The position numbers were made by a program, and so were the translations under genes. The notes under the pieces were generated by a model. It did not search any database, was not told where the DNA came from, and was given only the letters and a program-made list of their open reading frames with translations. Positions 1 through 5,494 of a stretch of 5,494 nt of DNA are shown here, in pieces. Source of the stretch: DASRDE01 sp035652755 (GTDB taxonomy: Bacteria; Vulcanimicrobiota; Vulcanimicrobiia; Vulcanimicrobiales; Vulcanimicrobiaceae); NCBI GenBank assembly GCA_035652755.1, contig DASRDE010000116.1:1-5494 (forward strand). Reading direction: 5' to 3'. Every line of letters starts with the position of its first letter. The stretch's first letter is position 1.

Positions 1-66
1 GCGGGCGCGGAGCTGCGCGGCTGTTCGCTCGACGCCGAGCAGCTGCGCAGCGCAGCGGTGCGTTAA
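1..66 (+). CDS. C-terminal end of an upstream gene, possibly LuxE-like acyl-protein synthetase (partial)
   Basis: Frame 1 is open from the window edge to a TAA at 64-66 and gives 21 residues with the core GAELRGCSLDAEQL. Only the tail of the protein is present, so no domain can be tested. From memory, the motif 'E-L-R-G-C-S-L' near the C-terminus resembles LuxE/acyl-protein synthetase proteins, which activate a carboxylic acid as acyl-AMP and pass the acyl group to LuxC. The next gene, only 13 nt downstream on the same strand, is a LuxC-family reductase, the usual partner. That this is the end of a gene is fairly safe, given the stop and the tight spacing. The LuxE identity is an inference from a short tail plus context; other acyl-adenylating or unrelated proteins are possible. 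Confidence 0.5.
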   Translation, partial: AGAELRGCSLDAEQLRSAAVR

Positions 67-79
67 CCGCGTTCCGCAC

Positions 80-1303
80 GTGACCGCCCTTCAAAAAATC
101 CCCGCGCTGCGTATCGTGCGCGCCATCGCGTCCGCCGCGGAACGGTGGAGCGATGCGGACTTCCCGCCGCGCGTACGCGCGACCGATCGCATCTGCGAAC
201 GGACCGGCTACTCCATTCCCGTCGTCGACTACGCGCTCGACCGGCTCTTCTTTCCGATTGCGACCGGCGAGCTCGCAGCGGCCATACAGGGAGAGCTCGG
301 CCCGCTGACCATCCTGGACGAACTCACGCCGCGCGACCGGCGCCCGGCCGCGTGGGCGCTTCCCGTCGGGCGCGTCTGCGTGATCGCAAGCCGTACGACG
401 ATCGGTGTCGCGCTGGTCCCCGCCTTATTCGCGCTTTGTGCGAAATGCGACGTCGTCGTCAAAGATCGAGAGGATGGGCTGGCCGCGGCATTCTTTGCCT
501 CCCTTGCCGAAGAGCTCGACGAATTCGGCGCAGCGGCGAGCGCCGGCAGCTGGCATTCGGGCGGCCAAGAGGCACCGGCACTCGAGGGCTTCGACGCGGT
601 CGTCGCGTTCGGCAGCGACTCGACGCTGGAGTCGATTGCGCGCGCGCTTCCATACCGGACGGCGTTCATCGGATTCGGTTCTCGCGCCAGCGCAGGATAC
701 GTCACCGCGGAAGCGATGCGCAACGGCGGTTCGCGCTCCGTGTTGACCGGCGCTGCGCGCGATCTCGTGCTCTACGAGAGCGAAGGCTGCCTTTCACTTC
801 ACGTGCTGTTCGTCGAACGCGGACGGGGCGCCGATGCTGCCGCATTCGCCGAGCGTCTGGCGGACGAAGTCGAGCTTGCCGTCGTCGAGTTTCCGGTAGC
901 CGAGCGTCATGCGGAGCTCGCACCGCGCATCGCTGCCGAACGCGAAGCGGCCCGCTTCCGCGTGGCAAACGGCCGCGGCGCGGTGTTCTCGAACGATCGC
1001 GCGGAGTATTTGATCGTGCTCGATCCGCCGCTCGAGCAGCCGCCGCTCTTCTTACCGCGCGCGCTCGGCGTCATACCCGTCGATTCGCCGGAGGCGGCGA
1101 TCGAGTACTTGCGATCCCACGCGATAACCATCGAAGGCTTCGCGGTCGCCGGCGAGCGCGCCGGCGTCGTCGAAGCAGCGATTCGCGCGGGCGCAACCCG
1201 GATCACCGCGTTCGGCGAGCTGCAGCATCCGCCGCTCGCGGGCAACCACGGCGGCCGGCCTCGCATCGCAGAATTCGTGCGATGGTTCGAGCGCACGGAA
1301 TGA
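80..1303 (+). CDS. LuxC-family acyl-CoA/acyl-protein reductase (aldehyde-forming)
   Basis: Predicted 407-residue cytoplasmic enzyme of the LuxC/acyl-CoA reductase branch of the aldehyde dehydrogenase superfamily. The family reduces an activated acyl group to an aldehyde with NADPH through a cysteine thioester. Visible marks are an ALDH-like nucleotide-binding segment around residues 96-128 (VGRVCVIASRTTIGV, then VVVKDREDG), a second conserved stretch VVAFGSDSTLESI (174-186), GFGSRASAGYV (198-208), and the probable catalytic Cys237 in YESEGCLSLHVLFVE. The C-terminus (GELQHPPLAGNHGGRPRIAEFVRW) is of the family's type. It is shorter than classic luminous-bacterium LuxC (about 480 residues), mostly at the N-terminus. 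GTG at 80 is the first usable start after the preceding TAA; no clear Shine-Dalgarno is seen, which fits translational coupling to the upstream gene. Its TGA overlaps the aminotransferase start. No luxAB genes are present, so the aldehyde probably feeds biosynthesis. The family call is strong; the acyl substrate is unknown. Confidence 0.85.
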   Translation: MTALQKIPALRIVRAIASAAERWSDADFPPRVRATDRICERTGYSIPVVDYALDRLFFPIATGELAAAIQGELGPLTILDELTPRDRRPAAWALPVGRVCVIASRTTIGVALVPALFALCAKCDVVVKDREDGLAAAFFASLAEELDEFGAAASAGSWHSGGQEAPALEGFDAVVAFGSDSTLESIARALPYRTAFIGFGSRASAGYVTAEAMRNGGSRSVLTGAARDLVLYESEGCLSLHVLFVERGRGADAAAFAERLADEVELAVVEFPVAERHAELAPRIAAEREAARFRVANGRGAVFSNDRAEYLIVLDPPLEQPPLFLPRALGVIPVDSPEAAIEYLRSHAITIEGFAVAGERAGVVEAAIRAGATRITAFGELQHPPLAGNHGGRPRIAEFVRWFERTE

Positions 1304-2562
1304 AGGTTCCCGGCCCGCGCAGCCGCGAGCTCGCGCAAGCGCTTCGGCGCGTCGAGTCGCGAAACGTCACCTACGTCGACGAACGCCTGCCCGTCTTTTG
1401 GGAATCGGCGCACGGCGCGACCGTCGTGGACGTCGACGGAAACCGCTTTACGGATCTGACCGCGGGTTTCGGCGTTGCCAATGCCGGGCACGGAAACGCC
1501 GCTGTAGCGGCGGCGATCGCGCATCAGGCTGGGGTGCTCATGCATGCGATGGGTGACGTGCACCCCGCGCGCGTAAAGGCCGACCTTCTCGATAAGCTTG
1601 CGCAGATCGCGCCCGCGGGTTTGGGCAAGACGTTCTTGGCTTCGACCGGAGCCGAAGCGATAGAGGCGGCGATTAAAACGGCCATCGTGGCCACCGGAAA
1701 ATCGTCGTTCGCCGCGTTTCGCGGCGCCTACCACGGACTCTCGCTCGGAACGCTCGAGGTCGGCGGCATCGAAAAATTCCGCAAACCGTTCCGCCAGGTT
1801 CTGCCCAACCGCGCCGTCTTGCTCGACTTCCCGCGAGAAGGCGACGACGCGGATGCGCACTTGGAGATTGCACGGCGCACGCTCGAAGCACGCGATGACC
1901 TCGCCGCTTTGCTTATCGAACCGATACAAGCTCGAGGCGGCCACTTCGTGCCCCCGCGCGGATACGTGAGGGGACTTCGAGATCTGTGCACGTCGCTGGG
2001 TATTCTGTTGATCTTCGACGAGATCTACACCGGGTTCGGTCGAACCGGCTCGATGTTTGCCTGCATGGCCGAAGACGCCGTGCCGGATATCCTCTGCATC
2101 GGGAAGGCGCTCGGAAACGGCTTTCCTATATCGGCCGCGATCGCTTCGCCCTCGATCATGGACGCTTGGCCCGAATCGCCGGGAGAGGCGCTCCACACCT
2201 CGACGTACCTGGGGAACCCGATGGCGTGCGCTGCGGCGATTGCGACCATCGGCGAGGTCGAGCGCCTCCGGCTGCCGCAGCGGGCGGCAGCATTGGGGTC
2301 GCTGATCGAGCCGCATTTCGAACAGCTGCGTGCAAACGGAAAAATCGTCGACGTTCGGGGGCGCGGACTGATGTGGGGGCTGGAGCTGCGCAACCCGGCG
2401 CTCGCGGCGCGCGCGGTCAAAGATGCTCTAGCAGCCGGGGTTATCGTCGTACAAGCGGGCGCAGAGGGGAACGTGTTGTCCGTAACGCCGCCGCTGGTGA
2501 TCGGAGAAGAGGAACTGCTGCACGCAATCGATATCCTGGCCGGGTGTCTATCCGCCCCGTGA
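1300..2562 (+). CDS. Class III PLP-dependent aminotransferase
   Basis: Predicted 420-residue cytoplasmic fold-type I transaminase of the acetylornithine/4-aminobutyrate/omega-amino group, moving an amino group between a donor amino acid and an aldehyde or ketone. Key features: phosphate-binding STGAEAIEAAIK (115-126), cofactor-stacking YHG (144-146), DEIYTGFGRTG (240-250) with Asp240 contacting the PLP pyridine nitrogen, Schiff-base Lys269 in GKALGNGFP, and Thr302 in HTSTYLGNPMAC, which contacts the PLP phosphate of the partner subunit. Length is normal for the class and all catalytic positions are intact. The ATG at 1300 overlaps the reductase TGA (ATGA). An in-frame ATG at 1282 is possible, but the overlap start is the standard coupled arrangement. 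The open frame continues far upstream through the reductase gene, but those residues are Arg-rich shadow sequence. Next to an aldehyde-forming reductase, amination of that aldehyde is the natural inference. Exact substrate class cannot be decided; automatic names such as 'aspartate aminotransferase family' would be loose. Confidence 0.92.
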   Translation: MKVPGPRSRELAQALRRVESRNVTYVDERLPVFWESAHGATVVDVDGNRFTDLTAGFGVANAGHGNAAVAAAIAHQAGVLMHAMGDVHPARVKADLLDKLAQIAPAGLGKTFLASTGAEAIEAAIKTAIVATGKSSFAAFRGAYHGLSLGTLEVGGIEKFRKPFRQVLPNRAVLLDFPREGDDADAHLEIARRTLEARDDLAALLIEPIQARGGHFVPPRGYVRGLRDLCTSLGILLIFDEIYTGFGRTGSMFACMAEDAVPDILCIGKALGNGFPISAAIASPSIMDAWPESPGEALHTSTYLGNPMACAAAIATIGEVERLRLPQRAAALGSLIEPHFEQLRANGKIVDVRGRGLMWGLELRNPALAARAVKDALAAGVIVVQAGAEGNVLSVTPPLVIGEEELLHAIDILAGCLSAP

Positions 2563-3596
2563 AGTATAAAGTCGGCATCGTCGGCTCGGGCTTCGGATCG
2601 CGCGTCCACCTGCCGGCGTTTCAGGCGCATCCCAAATTCGAAGTCGTCGCGATCGCTTCACCCTCAAAGGCCGGCGACGTCGCGGCGCAGCGCCGTATCC
2701 CGCATGCGTTCACCGGTTGCAAGGAGATGCTGGAGGGCTGCGAACTCGACGTCGTTTCGGTCGCGTCGCCTCCATTCATGCATCACGGCGACGTGCTTGC
2801 CGCCTTGGATGCTCGCAAACACGTCGTCTGCGAAAAACCGCTGGCATTGAACGTCGCCCAGGCGCAAGAGATGGTGAACGCGGCGCGCGACGCGGGAACG
2901 GCAGCCGCCGTCATGCACGAGTTCCGCTGGATCCCGCAGCGCATCGCTCTGAAGGAACTGATAGAAAACGGCCACCTGCATCCCTTGCGCGAGATCGAGA
3001 TCGCGCAACTGACGGGTACGCTGCGCTCCGATCGCCACGAGCGGCATCGCGGGTGGTGGTTTTCACGGGAGTCGGGCGGAGGCATGGCCGGGGCGATTCT
3101 TTCGCACGCAATCGACGCGGCCAATTGGCTCGCCGGCCGGCCGCCGCTTCGCGCGAGCGGATTCGTTCGCACCGCAAACCCGCAGCGCCAAGACTCCAGC
3201 GGTACGTTCGAGAGTACCGTCGACGACGGGGCGTTCGCGCTTTTGGACTACGGGGACGGTTTGATCGCGCGTCTGGCCGTCGACGCTACGGTTGCGGTGG
3301 AATCCTCGACGTATGCGGTGCACGCGGAGAACCGGACCGCGGTCGCGAGCGGAACGCTCGCCCACGAGCTGCGCCTTTTTGCCGTCGATGAGGACGAAAC
3401 GTCGGAGCTCGACTGCGCGCCGTCACCGTACTCCAAGTTTGCGGCCGTCGATCCGCTCGTCCCGTACGTCATGCAGCTGCTCGACGAGTTCGCGCTGCAG
3501 ATCGAGACGGGATCGAGCAAGGTCCCGACATTCGAGGACGCGCTGCATACGCAGCGCGTCCTCGAGGCGATCGGGTTCGGCGAACGCGGGCCTTAG
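2559..3596 (+). CDS. Gfo/Idh/MocA-family NAD(P)-dependent oxidoreductase
   Basis: Predicted 345-residue cytoplasmic oxidoreductase. Residues 1-120 form a Rossmann fold beginning KVGIVGSGFGSRVHLPAF, with the GxGxxG nucleotide loop at 9-14. CEKPLALN (91-98) is the family EKP motif with Lys93, which normally contacts cofactor and substrate. Residues about 122-340 are the C-terminal substrate/oligomerisation domain, with GGGMAGAILSHAID (173-186). His183 matches the usual catalytic histidine, but the Asp often found four residues before it is Ala179 here, as in some subgroups of the family. Members oxidise or reduce sugars, inositols, sugar nucleotides, dihydrodiols or biliverdin. The GTG at 2559 overlaps the aminotransferase TGA (GTGA) and puts the Rossmann fold right at the N-terminus. 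Another in-frame GTG at 2544 would add only five residues. No ribosome binding site is obvious, consistent with coupling. The TAG stop overlaps the convergent protease gene. Family call strong; substrate unknown. Confidence 0.9.
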   Translation: MKYKVGIVGSGFGSRVHLPAFQAHPKFEVVAIASPSKAGDVAAQRRIPHAFTGCKEMLEGCELDVVSVASPPFMHHGDVLAALDARKHVVCEKPLALNVAQAQEMVNAARDAGTAAAVMHEFRWIPQRIALKELIENGHLHPLREIEIAQLTGTLRSDRHERHRGWWFSRESGGGMAGAILSHAIDAANWLAGRPPLRASGFVRTANPQRQDSSGTFESTVDDGAFALLDYGDGLIARLAVDATVAVESSTYAVHAENRTAVASGTLAHELRLFAVDEDETSELDCAPSPYSKFAAVDPLVPYVMQLLDEFALQIETGSSKVPTFEDALHTQRVLEAIGFGERGP

Positions 3597-5296
3597 GGGT
3601 AGTTCGAGTCTCCCAGATAGGAGGCCAGCGCGTGATACACGTTCAGCTGCCCGCAGCCTTGCTCGTTTGCGAACGGCGACGATCCGGGTAGCCTCGTCGT
3701 GCTGTTGCAGAGCGTCGCGGCCACGGCCGAGGGCGACTCGCCGACCGAGAGCAGCAGCGCCACGGCGCCCGTGACGTGCGGCGTTGCCTGCGACGTCCCG
3801 ATGATCAGGATGCGGCAGTCGGTGACGCTCCCGCCCACCGGGTCGGGTGCGCACAATCCCGTGTTGTTGTAGATGTTTTCGACCCAGTGGATCAAGTTGG
3901 GATCGTTGCACGACGGATTCGTGGAGTACGGGCACGCGTCGCCGCCCGGCGCCACGAGGTACGCGCCGCCGCCGGGCTGCATTCCGCTCGTGGAGTAGTT
4001 CGAATACGACGCAATGCGCAAGCCCGCGTTCGCGGGATTGCTGTCGTCGATTGCCGAGGCTCCGACGGCAAGCACGCCGGGATCGGCCGCAGGATACGAC
4101 AAGCTCGGTTGGCCCTGACCCGCCGAGTTGCCGTTGCCGGCAGCTGCCACGACGACCACGCCGGCCGCGATCGCGTTGGCAACGGCCGTCTCTTCGTCAC
4201 TTGCGGGCGTGTCGGCGCCCAAACTCAGATTGATGACCTTTGCGCCGTTCGATACGGCGTCGTTGATCGCGGTTGCAATGTCCGCGCTGGATGCGCTGTT
4301 CCCGCCGCTGGGGAACACTTTGAAGATCTCGAGCGGCGCGTTGTAGGCGACGCCGGCAAACCCGATGGTGTTGTTGCCGCTTGCGGCGGCGATGCCCGCG
4401 ACGTCGGTGCCGTGGCCGTCGGTATCATTTACCGCGCCGGTCCCCGAACCGGTGACTTGTCCGCTGCCGCCGGTCTCGGCCTCCGCGTGGATGATGCGGG
4501 ACGACGGCTGCAGCTCCGGATGGCTCACCATGGCACCGGTATCAATGATCGCAATCGGCGCGCCGGCGCCGCCGCCGGCAGCACCCGGATACACGTGACC
4601 GGTCGTATTGGTCTGCGAATAGCCCCAAGCGTTCGCCGCGAAGATCGCATGCATGTCCCACTGTCCGCCGGAGTTCACGTTTTCGTACATGGGCAATCCC
4701 GGGCCGAATCCGTTGAAGAACGGATCGTTCGGAAAGAGCGCGGTGGTGGATTCCAGATGGCGGTACGCCGAGCGGCCGGCGTCGAGCACGCCGGGCTGCT
4801 TCTTGGCCTGCGCGATCACGTTTTCTTCATCGCCCGGAGCGACGCTCAAAATTTGCGTGACCTTGCCGATCGCGCTGTGATCGAGCGTTTGCGTCACCCG
4901 AACGTTCTGTGCGAACGAACGTGACAGCATCGATCGATCGCTCATGACCGCATGGCGGTCGTAAATCACGTAAACGACGCCGGGGACGTACAGCGACTGC
5001 GTATCGGGTGCATACTTGCGATGCGGTGCGCGATCGTACTGTCCGCGCGACATCGACTGCCGCGTGCGAGACTGCGGATTCGATTGATTCGGATTTCCGG
5101 TGACGAAGAGGACGCCTTGCCAACCGGTGATCTGCGGCGGAGCCGTCGGGCTGCCCGTCGGATAGGGCGTGGGCGAGGGCGTCATGGTCGGGGCCGGCGT
5201 GGGGCTCGTGCCCCCGCCGCCGCCGCCGCATGCAGCCAGCGACGCAGCTGCAATTACTGCAGCAGCTGAGGTCAAAATCAATCCGCGTCGCTTCAT
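3593..5296 (-). CDS. Subtilisin-family (S8) serine protease, predicted lipoprotein
   Basis: Predicted 567-residue extracytoplasmic protease. Order of parts: basic start MKRRG and hydrophobic segment (to about residue 22), lipobox LAAC with lipidated Cys23, a Gly tract (24-29), a Pro/Thr/Ser linker (about 30-55), and a propeptide-like region (about 104-182, from VPGVVYVIYD to a stretch like the end of an S8 prodomain). The bridge FPNDPFFNG...QWDMHAI...AW (188-224) is typical just before an S8 domain, followed by the peptidase domain (about 246-560). Catalytic residues are Asp252 (AIIDTG), His295 (DGHGTDVAG), oxyanion Asn388 (AAAGNGN) and Ser502 (GTSQATPHVTG). Subtilisin's GHGTH is GHGTD here and GTSMA is GTSQA. 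Six cysteines after the signal (455, 463, 482, 494, 530, 548) suggest disulphides outside the cytoplasm. The ATG at 5296 has GGAG seven bases upstream; a tandem ATG at 5299 is equally in frame but only four bases from it, and a further upstream ATG at 5329 would spoil the signal peptide's start. It probably forms its own transcription unit. Confidence 0.93.
   Translation of the reverse strand: MKRRGLILTSAAAVIAAASLAACGGGGGGTSPTPAPTMTPSPTPYPTGSPTAPPQITGWQGVLFVTGNPNQSNPQSRTRQSMSRGQYDRAPHRKYAPDTQSLYVPGVVYVIYDRHAVMSDRSMLSRSFAQNVRVTQTLDHSAIGKVTQILSVAPGDEENVIAQAKKQPGVLDAGRSAYRHLESTTALFPNDPFFNGFGPGLPMYENVNSGGQWDMHAIFAANAWGYSQTNTTGHVYPGAAGGGAGAPIAIIDTGAMVSHPELQPSSRIIHAEAETGGSGQVTGSGTGAVNDTDGHGTDVAGIAAASGNNTIGFAGVAYNAPLEIFKVFPSGGNSASSADIATAINDAVSNGAKVINLSLGADTPASDEETAVANAIAAGVVVVAAAGNGNSAGQGQPSLSYPAADPGVLAVGASAIDDSNPANAGLRIASYSNYSTSGMQPGGGAYLVAPGGDACPYSTNPSCNDPNLIHWVENIYNNTGLCAPDPVGGSVTDCRILIIGTSQATPHVTGAVALLLSVGESPSAVAATLCNSTTRLPGSSPFANEQGCGQLNVYHALASYLGDSNYP
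5210..5227 (-). repeat. GGC trinucleotide run coding the Gly tract after the lipidated Cys
   Basis: Six consecutive Gly codons follow Cys23 of the protease: five GGC and one GGG. On the plus strand this is a GCC-type microsatellite. It encodes a flexible spacer that, with the Pro/Thr linker, holds the enzyme off the membrane. Such a tract can change length by whole codons without breaking the frame. Confidence 0.8.
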
Positions 5297-5425
5297 CATC
5301 GGTCTCCAGAAAGCGCGACTAGTGTGCATATCGATAGAGTATCGGCGCGAAAGGTCTTCGCCTTCTCCTCGCCGGACCCGCCCGAGCTCCGTTAGGAATC
5401 GGTGAGATTCACCCCTAGAACGCCA
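5297..5425. other. Region upstream of the protease gene
   Basis: Leader/promoter region for the minus-strand protease; no convincing gene seen. No -35/-10 pair can be named with confidence. The most AT-rich piece is around 5328-5343 and contains a perfect 5-bp inverted repeat, CGATA-GAG-TATCG (5332-5344), a possible operator or part of a promoter. A second perfect repeat, GGTGA-GAT-TCACC (5401-5413), overlaps a third, GAATC-GGTGA-GATTC (5396-5410). None is followed by a T run on either strand, so they do not look like Rho-independent terminators. Short repeats like these can arise by chance. Confidence 0.4.
5304..5307 (-). promoter_or_regulatory. Ribosome binding site of the protease gene
   Basis: On the minus strand GGAG lies 7 bases before ATG 5296 and 4 bases before the tandem ATG 5299. 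The spacing favours 5296 as start and argues against the longer reading from 5329, which would place this motif inside the coding region. It is the only clear Shine-Dalgarno seen at a gene start in the window. Confidence 0.7.
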
Positions 5426-5494
5426 TCAGCGGCGTAAATGTTTCCATAGCAAGGCCAGAGCCGAGGCCGCTGCGCGAAGCTGGACGGCCTGCCG
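5426..5494 (-). CDS. Possible C-terminal end of a minus-strand gene cut by the window edge
   Basis: Reading the minus strand inward from the window end, one frame is open for 22 codons and stops at TGA (5428-5426), ending ...ALALLWKHLRR. This composition is acceptable for a protein tail. However, the other two minus frames are also open here, stopping at about 5418 and 5392, and a run this short means little in GC-rich DNA. It could equally be non-coding sequence upstream of the protease. Product not recognised. Confidence 0.25.
   Translation of the reverse strand, partial: RQAVQLRAAASALALLWKHLRR

Noticed and set aside
145..1299. Upstream extension of the aminotransferase reading frame across the whole reductase gene, suggesting a fusion protein.
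   Set aside because: The translated stretch is Arg-rich and low in variety, typical of an out-of-frame read of GC-rich coding DNA. The real start is the coupled ATG at 1300, where the recognisable transaminase begins soon after.
80..1303. Bioluminescence (lux) operon.
   Set aside because: A LuxC relative alone does not indicate luminescence. No LuxA/LuxB luciferase genes are present and the neighbours are an aminotransferase and a Gfo/Idh oxidoreductase.
907..2316. A 469-codon antisense open frame across the reductase/aminotransferase junction.
   Set aside because: It crosses two well-supported genes on the other strand, shows no recognisable motif, and is expected as a shadow frame at this GC content.
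1986..2558. Upstream extension of the oxidoreductase frame into the aminotransferase gene.
   Set aside because: Those residues are shadow sequence. The Rossmann-fold start follows directly after GTG 2559, and the GTGA overlap matches the previous gene junction.
3776..4924. A 382-codon plus-strand open frame opposite the protease gene.
   Set aside because: It is rich in Arg, Val and Ala with no family motif, and it lies fully inside a protease with all catalytic residues on the minus strand. It is a shadow frame.
1..5494. Search for tRNA or rRNA genes, CRISPR arrays, insertion sequences or attachment sites.
   Set aside because: Almost the whole window is filled by protein genes with consistent composition. 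I saw no spaced direct repeats, transposase motifs or RNA-gene signatures in the short gaps.

Overview
The window is GC-rich bacterial DNA, with tightly packed genes, 4-nt start/stop overlaps and GTG starts. The strand-minus gene encodes a lipoprotein-type secreted protease with a Cys-Gly-rich start and a Pro/Thr linker. That style suits a GC-rich diderm bacterium. My best guess is an uncultured soil-type lineage such as Candidatus Eremiobacterota (WPS-2), but nothing here proves it and other GC-rich phyla are possible.

Left part (1-3596, + strand): an operon-like run of four genes. (1) The last 21 codons of an upstream gene, whose tail resembles the C-terminus of LuxE-type acyl-protein synthetases. 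(2) A LuxC-family acyl-CoA/acyl-protein reductase (80-1303). (3) A class III PLP-dependent aminotransferase (1300-2562), overlapping the previous gene by ATGA. (4) A Gfo/Idh/MocA-family NAD(P)-dependent oxidoreductase (2559-3596), overlapping the aminotransferase by GTGA. The overlaps imply one transcript with translational coupling. Read together, the enzymes suggest an acid -> activated acyl -> aldehyde -> amine route, with a further redox step on a sugar-like, imine-like or carbonyl compound. No luciferase genes (luxAB) are visible, so this is a biosynthetic rather than a luminescence use of LuxC. The substrate cannot be read from the sequence.

Right part (3593-5296, - strand): one gene for a subtilisin-family (S8) serine protease with a lipoprotein signal peptide, a Gly tract, a Pro/Thr linker, a propeptide-like region and a complete catalytic triad. 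It converges on the operon, and the two stop codons share 4 nt, so there is no spacer for a terminator between them.

Far right (5297-5494): about 200 nt upstream of the protease. It holds the protease ribosome binding site, small inverted repeats of doubtful significance, and possibly the end of another minus-strand gene cut by the window edge.
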